Notes under the pieces: generated by a model
What the model was told of the DNA's origin: nothing
What the model saw: the letters and a program-made list of their open reading frames with translations, nothing else
Databases searched by the model: none
Position numbers and translations under genes: made by a program
Shown here: piece by piece, positions 1-7,922 of the stretch
Numbering within the stretch: the first letter of the stretch is position 1
Layout of the letters: every line of letters starts with the position of its first letter
DNA from: Bacillus sp. B1-b2
GTDB taxonomy: Bacteria; Bacillota; Bacilli; Bacillales; Cytobacillaceae
Length of the DNA: 64,000 bases
Direction of reading: 5' to 3'
Assembly: GCF_009183415.1 (NCBI RefSeq)
Contig: NZ_WEHU01000003.1
Span: 62,001-126,000 of the forward strand

Positions 1-684
1 AGAATCATCCGAAGCCATGAATAATACGGCTTTTGCCATTTCTTCTGATTTTCCAAGACGTTTCATCGGTGTAGCTGCAGATAAAGCCTGTTTGCTTTCT
101 TCTGGTATAATTGGTGTATCAATGAAACCTGGGCATAGTGCGTTAATACGAATATTTTGTTCTGCATATTCAAGAGCAAGAGAACGAGTTAAGTTGATTA
201 CGCCGCCTTTTGCTGCGTTATATGCTGCAGAACCAGGAGATCCAACCCAACCGTACATAGATGCCGTATTCACAATTGAACCTCCGCCTGTTTTTAACAT
301 TTCACGGATAGATTCACGTGCTACTAAAAAGACACCATCCAAATCAACATTTACAGTGTTGCGCCATTCTGAGTAATCTAAGTCATGGGAAGAATGAACA
401 CGCCCAATTCCAGCATTATTGAAAACAATATCTACTTTACCAAATGTTTCAACAGTTTGTTTAAAGATATTTGCAACTTCCTCTTCACTTGTAATATTTG
501 CTTTTATAAAAAGTGCTTCAGCATTAAGGCCTTTTAATTCTGCCTCAAATGCTTTTCCTTTTTCCTCATTTAAGTCGACAAGAACTACTTTAGCACCTTC
601 TGAAACGAATAATCGTGCTGTTGCTGCCCCAATACCTGATGCTCCCCCAGTAATAACTGCTACTTTATCTTGTAATTTTCCCAT
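1..684 (-). CDS. SDR family oxidoreductase (C-terminus beyond window edge)
   Basis: NAD(P)-dependent short-chain dehydrogenase of unknown substrate. The N-terminal glycine-rich motif TGGASGIG lies near residues 12-19, an NNAG motif near 89-92, and the catalytic Ser142-Tyr155-Lys159 set follows (YNAAK). About 228 of the usual ~250 residues are present; the end runs off the left edge. The ATG at 684 follows AGGAGGAAAT. It is divergent from the TetR gene at 878, with a 19-bp palindrome between them, so TetR control is likely. Glucose-dehydrogenase-like and 3-oxoacyl-ACP reductase-like SDRs cannot be separated by eye. Family is certain; substrate unknown. Confidence 0.9.
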   Translation of the reverse strand, partial: MGKLQDKVAVITGGASGIGAATARLFVSEGAKVVLVDLNEEKGKAFEAELKGLNAEALFIKANITSEEEVANIFKQTVETFGKVDIVFNNAGIGRVHSSHDLDYSEWRNTVNVDLDGVFLVARESIREMLKTGGGSIVNTASMYGWVGSPGSAAYNAAKGGVINLTRSLALEYAEQNIRINALCPGFIDTPIIPEESKQALSAATPMKRLGKSEEMAKAVLFMASDDS

Positions 685-821
685 CCTATTTCCTCCTAGT
701 ATTAAACATATTAAAATATAATGTAAGATAAAAATAATAAAATTTCGCTTTATTTTTTATCTTTCCCCTAATTCAATTGTACTATTCTGTTTACATTTAA
801 CAATCATTAAGATATTATTAT

Positions 822-840
822 GTGTCTATTAGATAGACAC
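822..840. promoter_or_regulatory. Palindromic operator between SDR and TetR genes
   Basis: GTGTCTAT-TAG-ATAGACAC is a perfect palindrome with 8-bp arms, 38 bases upstream of the tetR start. Its size and place are typical of a TetR-family operator. A related pair of half sites with a longer spacer lies at 1576-1610. Confidence 0.65.
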
Positions 841-877
841 TTACGTTAAATCTGTTTAAATGGAAGGAGGTTCTTTC

Positions 878-1498
878 ATGAATAAAAAAAAACCTACGAA
901 ATCTCAACGACAAAATCGGACAGAAGCGCATTTAAGAAATGCATTAATTGACCTTATAAAAGAAAACGGTTACCATTCGGTTACTGTAAAATGTATTGTC
1001 GATTATGCCTCATATAATCGTAGTACATTTTATACCCATTACACAGATAAAATTGAATTGGCTGAGGATTTACTTACTTCTATGCTTTTGGGATTAGAAG
1101 CTTCTGTCAATAAACCTTATGTATCAGGACAAAAGGTTTATACATCCAATCTAAATGTTCCATCTTTTAATATCGTTTCTTATATCTATAATCATCGTAA
1201 TTTCTTTTCATTAATTAACTATGATGACACATTACCAGGTTTACATACACAATTACCGCAAACTATCCTAAAAATTTATAAGGAACAATTTATTTTTGAG
1301 ACCATTAACAATATCCCAGTGAATATGGAATACTTTAAGCGTTACACAGCCTTTGGCTTTTATGGTCTCCTTCAGAATTGGATTCAAAGTGGATTTAAAG
1401 AAACGCCTGAGCATTTTATCGAAGAAGTCATTAATCTAACAAAAACACATATTTACTCGTTTAAGTATGTAGGAAACCAATCCAATGAGATCTCTTAG
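878..1498 (+). CDS. TetR/AcrR family transcriptional regulator
   Basis: A 206-residue DNA-binding repressor. The TetR helix-turn-helix occupies about residues 15-63 (VTVKCIVDYASYNRSTFYTH). The rest is an all-helical ligand domain with no recognisable specificity. A longer frame opens at 860, but GGAGGT at 866-871 points to the ATG at 878. It lies head to head with the SDR gene across the palindrome at 822-840 and probably represses that gene and itself. Inducer unknown. Confidence 0.88.
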   Translation: MNKKKPTKSQRQNRTEAHLRNALIDLIKENGYHSVTVKCIVDYASYNRSTFYTHYTDKIELAEDLLTSMLLGLEASVNKPYVSGQKVYTSNLNVPSFNIVSYIYNHRNFFSLINYDDTLPGLHTQLPQTILKIYKEQFIFETINNIPVNMEYFKRYTAFGFYGLLQNWIQSGFKETPEHFIEEVINLTKTHIYSFKYVGNQSNEIS

Positions 1499-1510
1499 AT
1501 TAATAAATAT

Positions 1511-1550
1511 AGGAGAGGAGAGCATTGTTATGCCTGCCTCTCTATTTTTA
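1511..1550 (+). terminator. Probable terminator of the TetR gene
   Basis: GAGAGG..GCAT pairs imperfectly with ATGCCTGCCTCTCT and is followed by ATTTTTA. It lies 12 bases after the tetR stop. Confidence 0.45.
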
Positions 1551-1575
1551 TATCTTTCCAATTGGAAGGAAACTC

Positions 1576-1610
1576 ATGTGTCTAACCTCACAATTTGGTG
1601 ATAGACACAT
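1576..1610. promoter_or_regulatory. Second GTGTCTA/TAGACAC inverted repeat
   Basis: ATGTGTCTA and TAGACACAT are perfect 9-bp inverted arms matching the operator at 822-840. Inside them TCAC and GTGA also pair, so the RNA would form a bulged hairpin. No gene starts until 1834, so this may be an operator of a lost gene or a hairpin that shares the motif by descent. Confidence 0.4.
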
Positions 1611-1783
1611 TTCTATGTATGTAGGTTTAGATCCGTACACTTAGAAGTTCGTCAGCTTACACTTTTATTTAAGTAAAGCCGCCCTTTTGTTTAAGTTTAA
1701 TAATTAACAAAGTTTTTATTTTTCTTGACTCATTTATTAGAGGAATACTGTCTCAATAAAGCTATATAAATATCTTACAAAAA

Positions 1784-1802
1784 TACTTGCATGTCACAAG
1801 TA
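1784..1802. promoter_or_regulatory. MarR operator 1 (TACTTG-N7-CAAGTA)
   Basis: TACTTG, seven bases, CAAGTA: a perfect inverted repeat 31 bases upstream of the marR start. The same arms with the same 7-base spacing recur before the permease at 2314-2332. Confidence 0.7.
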
Positions 1803-1833
1803 AATATTGTATAAATAAACTTGAGGTGAGCAA

Positions 1834-2280
1834 ATGGAAAATCCAAGAGAATTGTTTCAAGTGATGACAAGGCGTTTTGGCTTTTTAAATAAGAATTGTT
1901 GTCAAATAGGAGATACAGAATTATCAATAGTTCAGAGTCATATTATTTATGAAATTCTAAAAAAAGATACTCCTTCCATGCAACAGATTGCTGAAATACT
2001 AGGAATGGACATAACTACCTTTAGTCGTCAAATACAAACACTAGTAAAGATGGAACTAGTTTCTAAAACACCTTTGCCAAGAGATCGAAGAGTATACCAA
2101 CTCTCCTTAACAGCCCAAGGTAACTATGTCGCTGCTAAAATCGATGCTGAAATGAACCAATATCTTACTGAAGTATTTTCTCATATGAGCGATTCTGAAA
2201 GGGATATGGTAATAAGCGCAATCAAACTCTTAAATGAAGCTATGTCAAAATCAACTGTCTGTTGTAAACCTTTATCCTGA
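1834..2280 (+). CDS. MarR family regulator with two Cys-Cys pairs
   Basis: A 148-residue winged-helix repressor. The recognition helix region is near residues 50-80 (MQQIAEILGMDITTFSRQIQ), followed by a wing with the typical DRRVYQL. Vicinal cysteines occur at 22-23 (NKNCCQ) and at 143-144 (TVCCKP). Such pairs in small repressors often bind thiophilic metals or metalloids or sense oxidation; that is inference here. GAGGTGA precedes the ATG at 1834. It is followed by an ArsP-like permease, and each gene has its own copy of the same operator, so the pair looks like an autoregulated resistance or transport unit. Confidence 0.88.
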   Translation: MENPRELFQVMTRRFGFLNKNCCQIGDTELSIVQSHIIYEILKKDTPSMQQIAEILGMDITTFSRQIQTLVKMELVSKTPLPRDRRVYQLSLTAQGNYVAAKIDAEMNQYLTEVFSHMSDSERDMVISAIKLLNEAMSKSTVCCKPLS

Positions 2281-2298
2281 GCAAGAAAATCTTGCTCA
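2278..2298 (+). terminator. Hairpin at the end of the MarR gene
   Basis: TGAGCAAG and CTTGCTCA form a perfect 8-bp stem overlapping the marR stop codon. The following tract is AT-rich but has no T run, so it could be a weak terminator or attenuator before the permease. Confidence 0.45.
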
Positions 2299-2313
2299 TT
2301 AATTATAGGATAA

Positions 2314-2332
2314 TACTTGCAATATACAAGTA
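2314..2332. promoter_or_regulatory. MarR operator 2 (TACTTG-N7-CAAGTA)
   Basis: Second copy of the TACTTG-N7-CAAGTA inverted repeat, with the same spacing as the copy at 1784-1802, 82 bases upstream of the permease start. Confidence 0.7.
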
Positions 2333-2413
2333 ATTAAGAGGAGCGATTGTATATACTGAATTTCATTTAAAAGTAAGTTAGGAAGTTAATATTAAATCTT
2401 TAGGAGGTAAATT

Positions 2414-3280
2414 ATGTTGTCAGAAGTATTTCAAAATTTTGTTTATATTGCTTTAGAATTAACCGTATTGTTTGTTGGAATATCTCTTTTAATCAACTTA
2501 TTCCAAGGGTTCATTCCATATCACAAGATGGAACGACTAATGGAAAATAGTCATCCATTGTTAAGCATTTTCATTGCATTAGGGCTTGCTTTTATCACTC
2601 CTTTTTGCTCCTGCTCTACTATACCTATCGTTGTTAATCTACTAAATAAGAAAGTTCGTTTCGGTATTGTTATGATATTTTTATTTTCATCCCCTGTTCT
2701 TGATCCAACTATTATTACATTAATGACAGCTGTACTCGGTATCAAAGTTGCTGTAGCTTACACCGTAATCACATCCATTCTCTCCATAATAATCGGGTTT
2801 GCTTTAGAAAAGTTTGGTTTCGTAACACAAATAAAAAAAGTCGTTGTTAAGGGGTATCATGAATCAGAACAGAAATTCAACTTTAAAGTAGCTATCATGG
2901 AAACTATTCAACTTATGAAAAATGTATACCCTTATTTGTTATTAGGTGCATTCATTGGAGCATTTATTCAAGGAGCAGTACCAACAGAGTGGATTTCAAC
3001 CTTTTTGGGAGGTGATAAATGGTGGCTTGTTCCTATCGCAGCAATCATTGGTATACCTCTATACATTAGACTCTCTACCATGATTCCAATTTCACAAATT
3101 ATGATTGCTAAAGGAATGGCATTGGGACCTGTAATGGCTCTTATGATTAGCTCAGCAGGTGCCAGTTTACCAGAGATAACTTTATTGAATAGCATATTTA
3201 AAAAGAAACTCGTAGTCGCATTTATTGGTTCCGTATTTATAATGTCTACTATATCAGGATTCTTATTTTATTTAATTTAA
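2414..3280 (+). CDS. UPF0718/ArsP-like permease (COG0701)
   Basis: A 288-residue polytopic membrane protein with about eight hydrophobic segments. The conserved TPFCSCSTIP motif of the family, with Cys65 and Cys67, sits at the end of the second segment. A matching half repeat occurs later, around IPLYIRLSTMIPIS. COG0701 members include ArsP, an efflux permease for trivalent organoarsenicals, but many are uncharacterised. AGGAGG precedes the ATG. It is preceded by a Cys-rich MarR repressor and followed after 15 bases by a 39-codon CC peptide. Export of a thiophilic metalloid is the favoured inference. Confidence 0.85.
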   Translation: MLSEVFQNFVYIALELTVLFVGISLLINLFQGFIPYHKMERLMENSHPLLSIFIALGLAFITPFCSCSTIPIVVNLLNKKVRFGIVMIFLFSSPVLDPTIITLMTAVLGIKVAVAYTVITSILSIIIGFALEKFGFVTQIKKVVVKGYHESEQKFNFKVAIMETIQLMKNVYPYLLLGAFIGAFIQGAVPTEWISTFLGGDKWWLVPIAAIIGIPLYIRLSTMIPISQIMIAKGMALGPVMALMISSAGASLPEITLLNSIFKKKLVVAFIGSVFIMSTISGFLFYLI

Positions 3281-3295
3281 GGAGGAATTATAAGA

Positions 3296-3415
3296 ATGCT
3301 CCATTTTAGAGATTTATTTCAAAAGAAAGAAAATTCATGTTGTGACATTCAAATGGAGGAAGTTTCAGAAGAAGAGGTTGTTAAGAATAAAGATAAAATT
3401 GAGAACACAAAATGA
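3296..3415 (+). CDS. 39-residue Cys-Cys peptide downstream of the permease
   Basis: A short open frame with a strong GGAGGA site eight bases before its ATG. The product is very polar: a basic start (FRDLFQKKENS), a vicinal pair Cys15-Cys16 followed by DIQMEE, then an acidic and lysine-rich tail. It starts 15 bases after the permease stop and is almost certainly cotranscribed. I cannot name a family. The CC pair, shared with the MarR regulator, suggests a cytosolic metal or metalloid carrier or permease accessory. Confidence 0.6.
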   Translation: MLHFRDLFQKKENSCCDIQMEEVSEEEVVKNKDKIENTK

Positions 3416-3491
3416 GTAAATAAATTTTGATGGTAAAAATCAAATTTAATTATCTTTATAGATAGAAGCTGCTTATTTATAGGATTAAGTG

Positions 3492-3519
3492 AACTCCATC
3501 CATGTAATTGGATGGGGTT
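3492..3519 (+). terminator. Probable terminator of the MarR-permease operon
   Basis: AACTCCATCC pairs with GGATGGGGTT across an 8-base loop and is followed by ATTTCC. It lies 76 bases after the small peptide stop and is convergent with the GNAT gene. Confidence 0.55.
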
Positions 3520-3579
3520 ATTTCCTTTCCACTATCTCTATCCTTATTGCACTAAACTCCCCCTTTATTACAATAAAAT

Positions 3580-3981
3580 CTAAGTCTTATATTCACATAA
3601 AAACCGTTCTACACCTGGATACTTTTCACCCAAACTTGTTATCGAGAAACCGTATTTTCTATAAAAATCTATTGCATCCTTATCCGTTTCAGCAGTGATT
3701 AAAGTGAATTCTTCAGATAGGAATTCTATCATTCTACTACCAATACCTTTTCCCCTATGTTCTAGAGATACAGCGATATGTTTAATTACACACTCATTAA
3801 ACCTAATTTTTTCAATCCCTATACAGCCAATAATTTCTCCTTGAAGTTCAAAACCAAATAATTTTCTGTTTAAGGGTTTCAAATATATTTGATATTCAAA
3901 GTCAACTTTAATATCTGAGGTAACAAATAATAGAAGTTCTCGTACAGATGGTTGGATAGTTTTACTATTAATTATTTTCAT
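3580..3981 (-). CDS. GNAT family N-acetyltransferase
   Basis: About 133 residues. The acetyl-CoA-binding signature RGKGIGSRMI is clear, after the beta-strand IKHIAVSLEH, and FYRKYGFSI ends the fold in the usual way. The longer upstream frame lacks a ribosome site, while AAAGGATGAGACA precedes the ATG at 3981. Substrate unknown. It stands alone, convergent with the permease operon. Confidence 0.85.
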   Translation of the reverse strand: MKIINSKTIQPSVRELLLFVTSDIKVDFEYQIYLKPLNRKLFGFELQGEIIGCIGIEKIRFNECVIKHIAVSLEHRGKGIGSRMIEFLSEEFTLITAETDKDAIDFYRKYGFSITSLGEKYPGVERFLCEYKT

Positions 3982-4124
3982 TGTCTCATCCTTTAATGGT
4001 TTAATGAATATAATCTTTCTCCCCAAAAAATTAACTTCCTTTTTCGGCTAAACTCCACCATATCGTCAGAAAAAACTCTTCCTTATTAAAGAAACATCCA
4101 AATATTGCAAAAATCTAGCATCAT

Positions 4125-4320
4125 TTATTCTTTATTCTCCATACCATCTGCATCAAGATCACCATCCATTGGTTTACATTGAAAAAAATGTGTGATAGTC
4201 TGATTCTTATCTCCGTACGGAAACTCACCAGAATATTTAGAGTAGACACCAATTAGATGTTCACCCTCAACATTTAATCCAGTCTCCTAGTCCATAGATT
4301 CAAATTACCACCACTCAGGA
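4125..4320 (-). pseudogene. NUDIX hydrolase remnant
   Basis: Reverse-strand reading gives ETGLNVEGEHLIGVYS followed by GDKNQTITHFFQCK and a terminal DGDLDADGMENKE. This is the region after the Nudix box of an ADP-ribose/NTP pyrophosphatase-type protein. The Nudix box itself is reduced to its last residues (ETGL), a stop interrupts the frame just before it, and no N-terminal half is found. A dead gene. Confidence 0.6.
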
Positions 4321-4567
4321 ATATCAAGTGGGACGATTGAATAAAATCAACTAATCCAAAAACATCACGATTTCCTATTTTATCCAATTAATACATATGT
4401 TAATATTAACAGTGAGAGAAAGTAGCCTATTATGAAAAAAGTCTTCAGTTTGATCTTCTCGGAAATATTCTTATTGTTTATTTATTTATCGTTTTCCCTT
4501 ATATTATTTGCACGGATATTTAATTGCTAAGTGCTGTTGTTCTCATTCACATTTGGAGGTTATCAAT

Positions 4568-4838
4568 TTGAATATTTTTTTGGGGATAGGTGTAGTTACA
4601 ATAATTATCGTTTTTCTTTCAGTATTATTTCTAACAAAGAAGTACTCATCTAAAGATTATTTCCTGTTACCTGGAGCAATTTTGTCAATTCTAGCATTCA
4701 TTGTAGCGATAGTTTCCTTCTTCACAACTGGAGGTTTTGGGTACTATGGGATATGGAATACTATTTATTTTTGTTGCAGTAGCATCAGTTGTAGGAACAA
4801 TTTCAGGGAAAGTCTTTGCTAGAAAAAAGGCTCATTGA
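4568..4838 (+). pseudogene. YesK-like small membrane protein, frameshifted
   Basis: GGAGGT precedes a TTG start at 4568. The frame reads NIFLGIGVVTIIIVFLSVLF, then KKYSSKDYFLLPGAILS and a second hydrophobic segment, resembling YesK-like proteins. Near 4740 the sense continues in another frame (MGYGILFIFVAVASVVG, ending ARKKAH at 4838), while the original frame runs to a stop at 4822. A one-base indel around 4735-4746 explains this. Whole product would be ~90 residues with three membrane segments. Real lesion or sequencing error. Confidence 0.6.
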
Positions 4839-5243
4839 AATTGTTGGTTATCTAGAATGAAGCAACTAAAAGTACATATGACACTTAACAAAGATATAAG
4901 TACAATAAGGTATCCTAGTTTAATAATAGATGCCTTAATTTATGCTTATTTATAAATAATAAGAATATTTATGTCTTGGAATATGCTGCCCCGTCCGTGA
5001 TATAGCATAAAAAAAGTACTTCCCTCATTTTGCGGAAAGCACCATGTAATGCTTTTCTATTATTAATTGTATTAGTAAAATATTATAGATATTTATAAAA
5101 TATAGTATCACTCTGCTACAAGATAATTCCTTAAACTTAGAACAACAAAAACAGTTGCTAAACGAATTAGTCTAATGCAGACATTTCCCATCAGGTACAT
5201 TTAATTTGATTCCTATTCTTCTGGTAGTGCTTATTTAGTAAGA
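4839..5243. other. Gene-free gap with a copy of the GGGGCAGCA repeat
   Basis: No credible gene in about 400 bases. It holds one copy of the dispersed repeat described under 34613-34699, in reverse orientation at about 4984-5045: ATGCTGCCCC, GATATAGCATAA, then an imperfect hairpin (AGTACTTCCC / GGAAAGCACC). Otherwise AT-rich with nothing I recognise. Confidence 0.5.
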
Positions 5244-6464
5244 TTATTCCTCACCTAAAATAGCTAAAGGGCTAAATGACTCGTAATGAATATTATCTCT
5301 AGGAACTTCTATTTTGTCTAAGCTATTTATAACACTTTCCATGAATGGTATAGAACCACACAAATAAACATCCACATTCTTATTTTCTATAACTGAGCTA
5401 AGTAATTCCTGATCTATATAGCCTTCTATATCGAAGTCGACCCCTTGTTTGTCCTCAACCGCAGGTGAATCATAGCATATTAGTGTTTTTATATTTGTAT
5501 GACTGCTTTCCAACTGATGTATATGTGTTTTAAAGGGATGATGCTTACTATTTCTAGTAGCATATATTAATGTCACTTGACGATTAGGTTGTTCTGAAGC
5601 TACTGTATTTAACATACTTAAAATTGGTGTAATTCCGATACCCCCACTAATCAAAACTAATGGTGTATCTTTAGTATCTAGAACAAAATCACCTGCAGGG
5701 GCAGAAAATTGTAAAGTATCCCCTTCCTTTATTTCATTATGTAAATAGTTCGATACAATTCCTTCAGGAGTACTTTGATGCTCATCTTCCCGTTTGATGC
5801 TAATGCGATAGTATTCCTTTCCAGGTGCTTCCGATAAGCTGTAATGACGAATATGTGTATACTTTTCTCCTGGTATACTTGCTTTAATGGTTAAATACTG
5901 ACCTGGCTTATATGTTGCAACTTGCTTACCATCTTTAGGCTTTAAATAGAAGGATGTCACATCCTCACTTTCTTTTACTTTTTTGTCTACATAGAAATCT
6001 TTATATCCTTCCCAACCACCAGCTTGATTTTTCGTTTCTTCATATAATTTTTCTTCCAAACTAATAAATGCATCGGATATATAACCATACGCTTTTCCCC
6101 ATGCATCAATAATTTCGTCCGTGGCAGCAGCACCTAAAACATCCTTAACTGCTTGTAATAATGTTTCACCTACCACTGGATATTGTTCTGCTTTAATTCC
6201 AATAGCTCGGTGCTTTTGGGATATTCTTTCAATGACAGGTTTAATGGCATCCAAGTTTGTAATATACTCACCAGCTGCATAAACGGAATAACCCAATGCC
6301 TCTTGCTGTATTCCTCGTTTTTGATTTGTCTGGTTGAAGACATTATACAAGTCAGGTGCTTTTTCAAAGAGTAGTTTATAAAATCTTAATCCGATTTCTT
6401 TGCTATGTTCCTTTAGTACAGGGGCAGTTGATTGAACGATTGATATGGTTTTTTCATCTAACAT
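5244..6464 (-). CDS. hmp: Flavohaemoglobin, nitric oxide dioxygenase
   Basis: Converts NO and O2 to nitrate using NAD(P)H, FAD and haem in the cytosol. The globin domain (1-140) has the expected Tyr29, Gln53 and proximal His85 (SQKHRAIGIK). The FAD-binding barrel (~150-260) carries RHYSLSEAPG, and the NAD domain follows with SGGIGITPILSML and YLCGSIPFM. About 406 residues, as in Bacillus Hmp. The frame opens with GTG three codons earlier, but the ATG at 6464 sits better after AGAGGG and begins MLDEKTI like relatives. No clear NsrR box is visible upstream. Monocistronic. Confidence 0.96.
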   Translation of the reverse strand: MLDEKTISIVQSTAPVLKEHSKEIGLRFYKLLFEKAPDLYNVFNQTNQKRGIQQEALGYSVYAAGEYITNLDAIKPVIERISQKHRAIGIKAEQYPVVGETLLQAVKDVLGAAATDEIIDAWGKAYGYISDAFISLEEKLYEETKNQAGGWEGYKDFYVDKKVKESEDVTSFYLKPKDGKQVATYKPGQYLTIKASIPGEKYTHIRHYSLSEAPGKEYYRISIKREDEHQSTPEGIVSNYLHNEIKEGDTLQFSAPAGDFVLDTKDTPLVLISGGIGITPILSMLNTVASEQPNRQVTLIYATRNSKHHPFKTHIHQLESSHTNIKTLICYDSPAVEDKQGVDFDIEGYIDQELLSSVIENKNVDVYLCGSIPFMESVINSLDKIEVPRDNIHYESFSPLAILGEE

Positions 6465-6764
6465 GTTAAACACCCTCTTTAGGTCTTTTTTAATACAAAC
6501 ATAAATATTATTACCTTATAATGAAATTATTAATCTAATTTTTGTGTTGGTCCCCCAGCTTTGGTTATTATCTATCCCTCTACTTTGGATGACATCCCGA
6601 TCTTTTAATTATTCAAACCAACCTACTTTGATAAAAATAATTCAATCGAAACATAGAATGTAAATAGAAAAACAAAAAACATGAACCAGCCTAATAACTT
6701 TATATAATCTAAAAAGCTATTTTAATGCTCTCTAGCTCTTTTTATAAAGGAAGAATAGAATTCC

Positions 6765-7802
6765 CTACTCATTTTCAACAACGATTTCCTCTTCTATCAC
6801 CCTCATAATGTCATATGCACCTTCTGATTTATTCGAACATACTACCGTGTTAATAGCGTTCTTCGGATAATACGCAGAATGAAAACTAACCCCAGGATCA
6901 TAGCCCATAATATGATACTTCCAAACTTCTTCATCTCTTTTTTCTATCCACACACCATAGCCATAGAATTTATTTGGGTAGTTTGGATTTGTTTGAATGT
7001 ATGGTGTAAGTAACTTAGTGGTGTACTCTTCACTCAGTAAATCCTCATTTTTAAGAGCATCCCATAATCTTGCCATATCAAGAACTGAAACATATGCTCC
7101 TCCATCAGATCCTCCTTTTACAGGTAATGAATAGAGATTTGTTTTCCAAGCACCATCTGGTAAATCAATATATCCAAGAGCTGTATTTGGAGGAAGTGAA
7201 TCAAATTCAAAATAACCTGAATGCTTCATTCCTGCTTTTTTAAAAATATATTCTTCCACATATTCAGTAAATGCTAACTTACTAGTTTGTTCCACAATTA
7301 AACCAAGTAAAATATAGCCAGCATTGTTATAATGAAATCTCTCTCCTACTTTGAATTTCATTGTTTGGTTCTGGAATAGTGGTAAGAAAGCATCCAAACT
7401 TCTAAGTAAATACATCGGGGTTTTAATCCACAGCTCTTCAAAATCATCCATTAGTTCTTCATCAAAGTAATCAGGTATTCCAGCACTATGTGTTAACAGG
7501 TGGTGAATGGTTATATTTCTATCAAAATGTGGAAAGTCATAAGAAAGGCAGTCTTGTAATTTTGTTTCAAAAGAAAGTTTCCCTTCCTCCACAAGCTGAC
7601 ATATTGCAATGGCTGTAAACAGTTTGCAGCCAGAAGCTATACCAAAGCGAGTAGTCATATTATTTTCTAATTGCTCCGATCGATTAGCATAACCGTAACT
7701 CTTCTCTACCAAAGTGCCTTTGTTGTCATTCACTAAAACAGTTCCAGAAAAATCATTCTTCTCCATAGCATCTTTCATATGATTATTTAAATTCTTTTCC
7801 AT
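6765..7802 (-). CDS. Serine hydrolase, class C beta-lactamase-related
   Basis: 345 residues of the penicillin-binding/beta-lactamase-like fold. The nucleophile motif SGCK (Ser57-Lys60 of SxxK) follows TTRFGIA; the second motif is YNN (FHYNNAGY); THSAGIPDY is the usual LLTHxSG region. No signal peptide, so it is probably cytosolic and more likely an esterase or peptidase than a resistance enzyme. GGAGGT precedes the ATG. Monocistronic, ending near a weak hairpin at about 6709-6745. Confidence 0.88.
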   Translation of the reverse strand: MEKNLNNHMKDAMEKNDFSGTVLVNDNKGTLVEKSYGYANRSEQLENNMTTRFGIASGCKLFTAIAICQLVEEGKLSFETKLQDCLSYDFPHFDRNITIHHLLTHSAGIPDYFDEELMDDFEELWIKTPMYLLRSLDAFLPLFQNQTMKFKVGERFHYNNAGYILLGLIVEQTSKLAFTEYVEEYIFKKAGMKHSGYFEFDSLPPNTALGYIDLPDGAWKTNLYSLPVKGGSDGGAYVSVLDMARLWDALKNEDLLSEEYTTKLLTPYIQTNPNYPNKFYGYGVWIEKRDEEVWKYHIMGYDPGVSFHSAYYPKNAINTVVCSNKSEGAYDIMRVIEEEIVVENE

Positions 7803-7880
7803 ATAATACCTCCATCTTCTTCCTACGTTTACTTTACCAAATTTTCACTTTTATGAAAGGAATTTTTAGAAAAAAACAAA

Positions 7881-7918
7881 AAAAGAGGTTTCTTCTACCA
7901 ATAAAAGAAACCTCTTTT
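7881..7918. terminator. Strong hairpin after the ars operon
   Basis: AAAAGAGGTTTCTT and AAGAAACCTCTTTT form a 14-bp perfect stem with a 10-base loop. It lies directly after the CoA-disulfide reductase stop and is followed by T-rich sequence on the minus strand. Confidence 0.85.
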
Positions 7919-7922
7919 CACA

